64,000 bases of DNA from Alitta virens (lineage: Eukaryota > Annelida > Polychaeta > Phyllodocida > Nereididae). The notes beneath the pieces are model-generated. The model did not search any database. It had not been told where the DNA came from and saw nothing but the letters and a program-made list of their open reading frames with translations. Position 1 is the stretch's first letter. Each line of letters begins with the position of its first letter. This document shows, one piece after another, positions 29,101-38,100 of this stretch. A program made the translations under genes and the position numbers. The DNA lies in contig OW028573.1 of the NCBI GenBank assembly GCA_932294295.1, positions 56,831,829 through 56,895,828 on the forward strand. The letters are read 5' to 3'.

Positions 29101-32100
29101 ATTTTACGGCCTTCTGGGCTGAATTGAGTTGAGCTATTTGCTGGAGGAGGCCCGTTGCACAAGTCACAGATGAAAGCAAACTTTGGCCAAGCACACGGAA
29201 CATCGCCTGACACTACTTGTTTTTGTTCTGCCAAGCGCTGACTTGTTGAAGCTCGCCTTAGAAATCAGCGCGAATTACTGCACTCATTGTTCCATAGACA
29301 CAATGCGCATTAACATCAATGCATTTCTACAGATTCTCTGTAGTTCACTGATTGAATTACCTCAGCAAATTTACCAGTCCTCTGCCTTCTGATGTGTAAG
29401 TCTCAAGGCTAAAGCAAGTATTTGCCTGGAGTTAATGATGTGTCAAAAAACAGCCACCTTTGTTGGTAAATGCCTAAGTACTGTAAGAATTCTTCGGTTG
29501 TGGCTGCTTTTGCACAGTCGATTTAGATGATAATACCATTTAAGTCTTCACGTTGTGTACCGTTTTGTAGTTGGTGAATCAATAGAAATTTGCTAAGTTT
29601 TGTCCTGTTATTATGATGGTCCTTAAACAATAAATGGCCACGCAAATATGACCTGATGACAGACGCTCAAACATCACAAACATCACACCAACCGCAACCG
29701 ACCATGCTTGCTAACATGTGCATAAAACTACAGCGCATTGCATCATCGGGGTGTCAGCAGTCTCTTTGTTGTTAGGTCTCTTGGGTCTTCCGATGAATTC
29801 TAATCTTTCACAACAGACCCAAGATGTCTCCAGCAATCCATAGGGCCTGAAAATGGCAGCCTCTTCAAAGTGATGTACATTCAGTGCGTGTGACCTCTGA
29901 ACTCTGGGAGTGTGCCTGAATCACTTTTTTACCCCTGTGGGGTGGAGTATAATCCATAGTGGCTGGATGTTGGGGTGACTATTGACAGGCGTGTGACCCA
30001 CGAGTCTAGCACCCCCTATATATAAAGATGAGAGGCTTCTGATGTCATTGATTTGTCTACTGTTGGCATGGCAGGTTATTCTCTTCTTACCACGGACAAA
30101 TTACTCCCAGCTCTTTTATCTCTTGCAATCTTTAGTGATTTACCAAATTCCCTCATAGATCTGTCCACAACAAGGTAACAGAAAGTTGTGATACTGCTAC
30201 TGTATAGGCCTACGTGTTCAAGTTGTAGTAGCACCTTCGTGTAATTTATTTGTATAAGCTACACTACACTATGAAGATTGTAATACACATAATGAGGCTG
30301 TTGTGACAATAAACTTTGGAATGTTTACACATGATTCCGCTACATACATACGTATATGTTTGTTTTGCTGATATCTATGCCAGTATGAAGTATGGTTATT
30401 ATTTTTCAGCTCGGTAGAAAGAGTGCAATATTGTACAATCATTTTAAATATGTAGCAGCACAAACATTAACTCCCACTTTCTAACAGCAATGGCAGACAC
30501 TTTTGTCCTTAATTTCGATTTAATTTGCCATATTTTCCGTGTTTGTTTCATAATTTTTTACATGGTAAGAAACTTTAACAATACAAAGGTGCGAAACATT
30601 ATACTTTGTGCGAAAAGATTAGTCTGAAAAAGATAAAAGTATTGGTCAGTATGGGGATCGAACTACGACATTCGCGTTATTAGCACGACGCTTTTCCCAT
30701 TTAAAATAAGGGCAAATAGACAAAAGGTTAATCCCATTATAGTAGGACTCACAATATGTGTCCATGATATTTTTGCATACACAACATGAAGTAACAGGAC
30801 ATGGTCTGTGAGTCTGACAGGAATTTTAACATATAAAAACCCCTTTTTAACATTTAACTTAAAGTTTCTCGTAACAATAACAATATCAAATCAAAGCAAT
30901 TAATATAACTTGTCATTATCAGTTGGAAATATGAGTATGATTCATTTGCAAACATGTTTGCCCATCTTGTGCTGCATAATGCTTTGCTAGCAGTAAAACA
31001 TGTGACTAAAAATGATGTGGGCATTCATATTGGATCCTTCTATGATACACTACACACACATGGTCGACCTATAAAACACACTGGCAATACGCAGTTCCCC
31101 GAATCAATTGAGGCATGCAGTTGTATGAGTTTTAATCAAATTGATATTTTTGTTGCAGTGATCGCCGACTACTGTGAGAATGATGCATTCAGAGCTCACT
31201 GCCCCGATAGCCAAGTTGTGGTGATGCAGACTGCCCTCTATGGACGAATGGCTGTTGGCGAGTGCTTGTCTATAGAATATGGCTCTATCGGATGCAACAG
31301 GTATTGATTCCTAACAGTTGAATGGCTTTTAACAACAGAAAGAGCAAAATCCATGGACTACACATTACAGTGTTCATGGCATTTATCAGAATGTGTGGCC
31401 CATAGCATGGCCTTTCAAGCAACGCAAACAAACGCACCGTTCGAACAACTTTATTGAGTCACTAGATGGAACTGAAATCACTGCTACACATTCAAATGGA
31501 AATATTTAGAAAGAGAGAGAAAAAAAAATTAAATAAATAAAAAAGCCGGAGTTTTACAAACCGTAGTAATGCACTGCATAGCAGCACCACAGTCATTAAC
31601 TGATCAAGTTGCAAATGCTTCAGTAGTTTTTACACCACTGGTTTTTTATATAATTCACTGCACTAAGATTAAATAATACATCTTATTATTCATTTTTATG
31701 AATTTTTTAATATTACAGATGTCATAGAACGGTGTTAGTTTCAGCGCCTGAAACTGAGAACACATTTAACCTATTCTGCTAGAAGCCAAAACAAACTTTT
31801 TTTAGCACAGATTTAATTTTCTTCTTGTGACTAATGTTCTTGTCCCCTGCTGGGATTACTGCATTGTTAACTTGCATTGCACATTTTGTTGCCAAAAGCA
31901 AAATCAATGGACTTGATATATGTGCAGCAGGTCTGCCCTGGTGTTAAACAAAGCTTTTAAGGACATGTTATTAAATATTCAAGCAGAATGGCTTCCCATT
32001 TAGAAGCTTCTGTCAATACTTACCTGGCATTTGCAGATTTTTCAGGTCCAAAGTGTTCCACACACTTTCCTAACCTTTTATTTTTGCGAAAACGTCATTT

Positions 32101-35100
32101 ATTATTCAACATTTTTAAGGGGACAGGATAATTTCCAGAGTTTGGATATTCAACACCTGTGACAATAGATGTAATTTCCTGTGTTTTGCTGTTTTAACTA
32201 CTGCATAGTGAAAATAATGGAGAGAGCCTTAACACAAACTGAAAATTTAATAACATGCAGAGACCCATTTCCACAGTCTGACAGCAACACACAAGTTTGT
32301 GATTTAATAAAATGTAAACTCTTATTTTTCTATAGTTCTATCTTTTTTAAGGCAAATTACTACTGTATTACAATTATACGGTTGTCTTTTCACTTTAAAG
32401 TTTCAAAAGTAATCAAATATATTTACTTGTATTTCCTTTTATTACAGTGAAGTGATCCACGTGATGGACAGGTGGTGCTCAGGACGCCGCACGTGCGAGG
32501 TTAAAGTGCGAGATTTGTTAGTGGAGGCCGAGGGAAGTTGCACAGCTGAGCTCAGAGGATACCTCAGGGCCAACTACACATGTCAAAAAGGTAGGAGATG
32601 CCAAGAGATTGCCTAAGGACTATGCTTATTTTTGGCAAGAAGAAAAGATTGTCATTTATTATTTGAAGCATTATATTCAACTTAGTCGATTTACCTTTAA
32701 ATTTATTTAGCGCGTTAGTAGATCACACTTTTTAAAATGTTACAAACTAGATAACGACTTTGCATCTCTTGGTTGAAAGCTAAGCAGTTGCGTAACTGAA
32801 TCTGCCTTATAACTGAATGATGTGGGCCAAAGCAGACGTCTGTGACCTCAAATGCAAGGTGTATCTTTCAACGAAGTGGTCTTAATGCGAGGCTGTAGAG
32901 CACCATTATTTCTTGCGCACTGCAAAGGTGCATCTTGATCGCTTACCTTATGATTCCTGCAATTTATTCAAAGTAGTGTACAACCACCACACCTGTGTTC
33001 ATGTAACTGGCATACTGAGCATGCACCGCACTTGGACAATGCTGACTTTTCTGTCGCAACAAGAGCATATTGTCCCCGTTGACTTTTCCATGACACAAAT
33101 TGGCTTGGGAGATGTCTACGTTTCGGAAATTTAAGTTCACCTGTGCTACTCTTCCAGGAAGCCCCTTTCACCAACATAATAGTTTTTGTGACAGCATGGC
33201 TCGTTTTGCAGAACCTAATAAGAAAAACAGATGCACTGACTCACTGCAAAAACATGCCAGAGTAACTCAGTTGCAGTTTTTTCTTTCTTTCTTTTTTTAT
33301 CTCTCTTTCTTTCTGCATATATTTTTACACCGATGAAAATATTCTAAAATTCCAACTATGTAAAAAAAAAATGCTAGGGAAAAACTAATCGGTTTTTTCG
33401 ATTATATAATTGTACCTTAGTGTTGACATTATCAATTATTTACTAGACCCTTAATCATATTTCTAACTCTTTCTAAATCTGTGTTCATTGAAGAAATGAT
33501 GTAGTATATCCACATTTGCCCATAAGAAAGTCACTATAAAGCCCTATAAGTATGATAGGCCTTTATAGTGACTTTCTTATGGCATTTATTGCTGACTCTA
33601 GAGTAATAACGGCCTGGCTTTGCGTTGGAAAATGACATGTTGGGTAGAGATAGTCATCTTGTCAGTTTATACATAAGGAAATATGAGATACTTATCATTG
33701 AGACGTATCTTAGGACAAGCATGATGCTGTAGATAAGGAACAAGTCCATGCAGTAAGCAAAGGACAAGATAGATGGCTCACGTGGTCCATAACAGACTAT
33801 CTTGGCTTGATCCTGGTCATAATATTGATCCCCAGGATCGTCAAAAAGATACAGAGATCCAGAGTGAGTATTCACGTCGTATCAGATCGAGTTAGCTCTG
33901 ATGGATGGTCCTGCCATTGTTTGTCAACCCTATGACGTCACAATGGTACTATGACACGTGACATTTCCGGGTTGTCGACATCAATTTATTATTCATAGGA
34001 CCCAGGAGAAAGGAACTTGAAGCAGAGGACTTTGAAGAATCAACTCCTTGCAATTGATTTTCGACTTAACTTTGTTCTGCTTCGTCCGAAACCTTTGAAG
34101 TGGGATTAACTGATTGCTAATTGGATACTCTGCTGATTAGGACATTATCTGCCAATCGATCCTAAAACCCAACATTTAACAACTGCAAATTTTAAAAGAT
34201 AATGTGGAGAGTAATTTAGATGATATTTCAATGATACGATTACATTCTTGTCGCACACTCCAAAAATAGCAATTGATTTCTTCATTAAACACAGTATTTG
34301 ACAAGGCGTGGCATAACGTGATACTTTCCCAATTAACATTCTCAAATAAGACAGGTATTGGGTTTCTGCTTGGTGGCTTCCCTAGCCAGCCTCTCCCTCC
34401 AATTTCATCATGCCTGTCGCCTGTCTGATGCTGTTCTGATACAGACTTCGTCATTCAACTCAACTTTGGGGAAAGTTTCGATACGCCAAAGCAAATTTGC
34501 AAATTTGAGGCAAAATTTGAACTTTACATAAGGCGAGGATTGAATATCTGCCGCTCTGTCGCTAATTAGGGGAGTGATGGCCAGGGTGCCTGGGATGCAA
34601 GTCAGAATTATGGAATGAGTAAACTAGGCTGGCGAGAGGTTAACTGCATGAGATGTAACCAGATGAAATGCTTTGATGCAAGTGCTAGACATTCAAATTG
34701 AAGTGGGTCTCCACTGCCAAGTGTTTGCTCAAGGTGTCATATTCACTGGGCCACATGTAGCCTGTCGCTACCAAATTTAATTAAAAGGCAAAAGAGGGTG
34801 TAGGGATTGAACCGATACTCCATCTTATGCTGAGCCTTTCTAATCCAACTCAAGACGCAATCAGCAATTTCTGGCCACAATGTATGCCCCCACACGATCG
34901 CCATTTGTGTTGACAACTCCGAGTCCTCGATGTATGCTCGACATTCGCACTGGGCTTGTTCCATTTCGAGGTCTGCGGTGTGGAGATACCACAGAATGCG
35001 AGAAAGGGGGAGACAGATTCATAGCCATGGCTGCGTGGAAAGCCTGATGTATGTGTTATATAAACAGGATTTTGCAACACTTCTATACTATCTTAGGGAC

Positions 35101-38100
35101 CAAAAATAGCGATGCCAAATGATAACTGTGGTATCCCAGTGTTTGCTAAGCAGGTTTTTGTCAGTTTAGACCTGTGAATTCCCCTCAGAAAGAAAGTTAA
35201 GCTGTGCATAACCTGAAGCCAGAGCAAGCATAAGCAAGCATAAGCAAGCCATACCTAGCTGGCGACACCTGACAGTAGGCTCAACTGAAACACCACAGTA
35301 ACATGTGTGACTTGTGTTATAACTTGAACACATATCTAATAAAGCTAAAACAATATATTTTAATCTAATTTTATCTTATCTTATTTCTAAATGTTTTATG
35401 ATTTTTTTATATATATTTTCTTATTTTAGGTAATTTATACTCATACTTAATATTTCTTCTATATAATGGGCCACGTGAAAAACAGTTTATACTGATGGTG
35501 CTTCCCATTTTAAATATATTTTAATAAAATTACCAGCCATGACGTGGCAGCCACAGAATCTGTAGCTTGTAGTCGATATAGCTAGATTGCTTGGTTATGG
35601 GGCAGGTAGCAGTGTGTTTGCATAGTAGCCACGTTTATCTTTAAAAAGAGTATGTAGTTTTTATGTAGTTCCATGTGATTTGCATTTGTTCGCCAATAAT
35701 TTAGCGCTTATTTGGCTACGCATAGGGTGCTTGCATTTTGTGGCTTATATTTTATGGCTGGTTACATGATACATAAGATAGTTTGGTCTCAGCGCAATAA
35801 ATTGTACCTGGTAGAAAAGGACATTAAGCGGCTTGCGCATGCATCTAATGTGGCCGATGTCAAGCGCACGTCTCAATCAAACGTCGTCCCCTTCCGCTTT
35901 AGGAAATAGTTCCAAAATGGCGGCAATGAGGTGTCACGTGAGACGTTCTAATATCCGGCGGGATAATGACAAATTAGGTCATAAGTCTTTTTAGCCAGTA
36001 GAAAGGTCCGCCAGAATAAAATGCAGGAAGACGCAGGGGGAAGTATGAAGGATTGCTTAGGATGTCTTCTTCAGCCAAGCTGCTTCAGTCAAGGATGATA
36101 TCTCCAGTCAAGATTATTGGGATGGCTTGCAATAAGCGAGTTGAATCAAACTCATATCATGTCTCAAGATGGCTGGCAAAGGACAGCTACAGATGAAGTT
36201 CAGTTTTGAGGCATATTCCGGAAAGATAAGAGGGAAGAACTGAGAGACAGCCAGAGGGACTCCTCTACAATCCTCCCTGTCAAATTACAGCCAGGCATCC
36301 GAATTAAAATAGAATTTGACTGCATTCCTCCGACCGATCTGATGAGAGATGTCTGTATAATGTCGATTGAGCCTAAATAGCAGGGGTGAGGGTCTGCCGA
36401 AGAATTAATAGCAGTTGATTCAACGATATTACCCTGACCTCCGCCATTTCAATTTCCTGCTCAGTGGCGCCATCTGATGAGGACGTTGTGACGCTGGTCG
36501 TTATCGTCATCATCGGCGGGTGGGGGATGAGTAATGGCACCGTTCGCCACCCGAAGGAGCTGTATCAAAAAACGACGCTCATATGTCAACCATCCCGATG
36601 CGAATAACGTCAGACTTTAAGCTTTGTGCTGCTCAGGTAGACTGGCACAGACCTGGGATCGATCATACGCGCAAGACGTTGTGCTTTGATCGGGACGTCG
36701 CGACGTAAGACAAGACGCTCCTCGCGACGCTGCTGAATATTTCATGACGACCTTAACGTCTGGGAGACATGATGGGCCTGTCCCTTCAATAAGACAACTA
36801 TTCCCTGGTCGGAACGTTTATTTCCCTGCAGAATGTCGGGTCATGAGGACCTTACAGCCTTTTAATGGCGATGAGGTCATCCTGGCACTCTCCTCAATCT
36901 AATGGCTGTTGTCATTGGGATGTCAGTGTCTGCAGTTCAAGGCCTAATGATGTATGGTTGAGGTGTGCCGCAAGGCGGTACAATGCCACTTTGGTTTATC
37001 GTGTCTTATGTCTTCCTACTTCTCAAATATTCATATAGAGCGTCAGAAAAGATGTTGAAAGGATGCTTTCGGATAACAAGTGTTTTTTTTTCTTTGGTTT
37101 TTAGTTTTTTATTGAACGGAAAGGTCATTAGTTGACTAAGAGATTATCCTGTGGCAAAACGTGTATATTTGAAACATCGTGTATATTTAAAACATCGTGA
37201 CTTCTTTGCTCTGATATACATGTGCTATTCAGAATTTGACAAAGAGACTTGCAAACTCTTAAGGTTTTTCTGTTAGCAAATGGCAAAAATGTAGACAGTG
37301 AAATGTCAGAAGGTGGACATCAGAGCAGGATTAAAGGTGAACCAATTAAGTCATTGAGGGCTGCAAATGCCATAGGTCTTGAATGTGTTCTTCGTGACAC
37401 AGAGATTAAATGTTGCTCGCTACAAATAAACTTCAAATATCAGTGCTTACTACAATGCAAACTCGCTTTCAGACCACCTCGTTATTAAGACGACTTACTT
37501 TTACGATCACTTGGCAATTACAACAATTATCAACCTTTGCACCCAACATTTATTTGACATCATTATAAAACTTGACATTTTTTTTCCATTCAACTGACAT
37601 GAAACATTCCATCTCAATATATATTTGTAAATATTAATAATTATAAATTTTTATTTCTATGGAATTTGCACATTGAATAGTCTTTCGTTAAGCTGGTGCG
37701 CATCGCTTACACTACACTGTATTATAGTTTATATTGAGAAAGTTTTCAATTCAATTTTTTTCTTCTATTACAGTTATCCGTCCCAACGGCAAGTGTTGCA
37801 CCGGAAGCAGTATGGTTGCCATCAAGGAAAAAGTGGGCTTCTTGGCCAGTCGCATCACTGATGAAACAGGATGTGGCTCCATCGACTGCCCTTGGCACAT
37901 CCAAGCAGCTAAAGGTCAAAAGATCAACATAACCCTTTTTGACTTTGGTGTACCCTCTGCGACATTAGGGGTGGACTCCAGGACATCGGTCTGCCACGTT
38001 TATGCTATCATCAAAGAAAAGCAATCACAAGTCACCATGACAGTCTGTGCAGGGCCGGAAAGAGAAAGACAAATTCATTTGACCTCCTCCAACAGTGTGG

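Larger units (their letters stand above)
8198..31158 (+). other. Intron 1 of the lectin-CUB-sushi gene (23 kb)
   Basis: It begins GTGAGT and ends TTGCAG, both consensus. It contains the LINE remnants at 9.5-10.9 and 15.05-15.48 kb, the palindromic MITE pair, the hAT-like element, microsatellites and the tRNA-Ile fossil near its 3' end. Between these are long unique-looking stretches (about 11.6-14.4, 15.9-19.4, 19.8-24.6 and 25-30.6 kb) without a recognisable coding exon. Large first introns often hold enhancers, which is an inference here. Confidence 0.8.
32591..37773 (+). other. Intron 3 of the lectin-CUB-sushi gene
   Basis: A GT-AG phase-1 intron of 5.2 kb separating the lectin module from the CUB-like module. 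It holds the 63-nt hairpin at 33520-33582, a CRE (TGACGTCA near 33932) with a CACGTG E-box near 33955, an (AAGCAAGCAT) triplet repeat near 35223-35250, a YY1-like AAAATGGCGGC at 35914-35924 and a CTCF-like core at 36466-36476. No coding exon recognised. Confidence 0.75.

Noticed and set aside
35712..35909. 65-codon frame (begins at a TTG) ahead of the YY1/E-box motif
   Set aside because: Considered as an internal first exon, but it has no good ATG, no donor and no recognisable domain.
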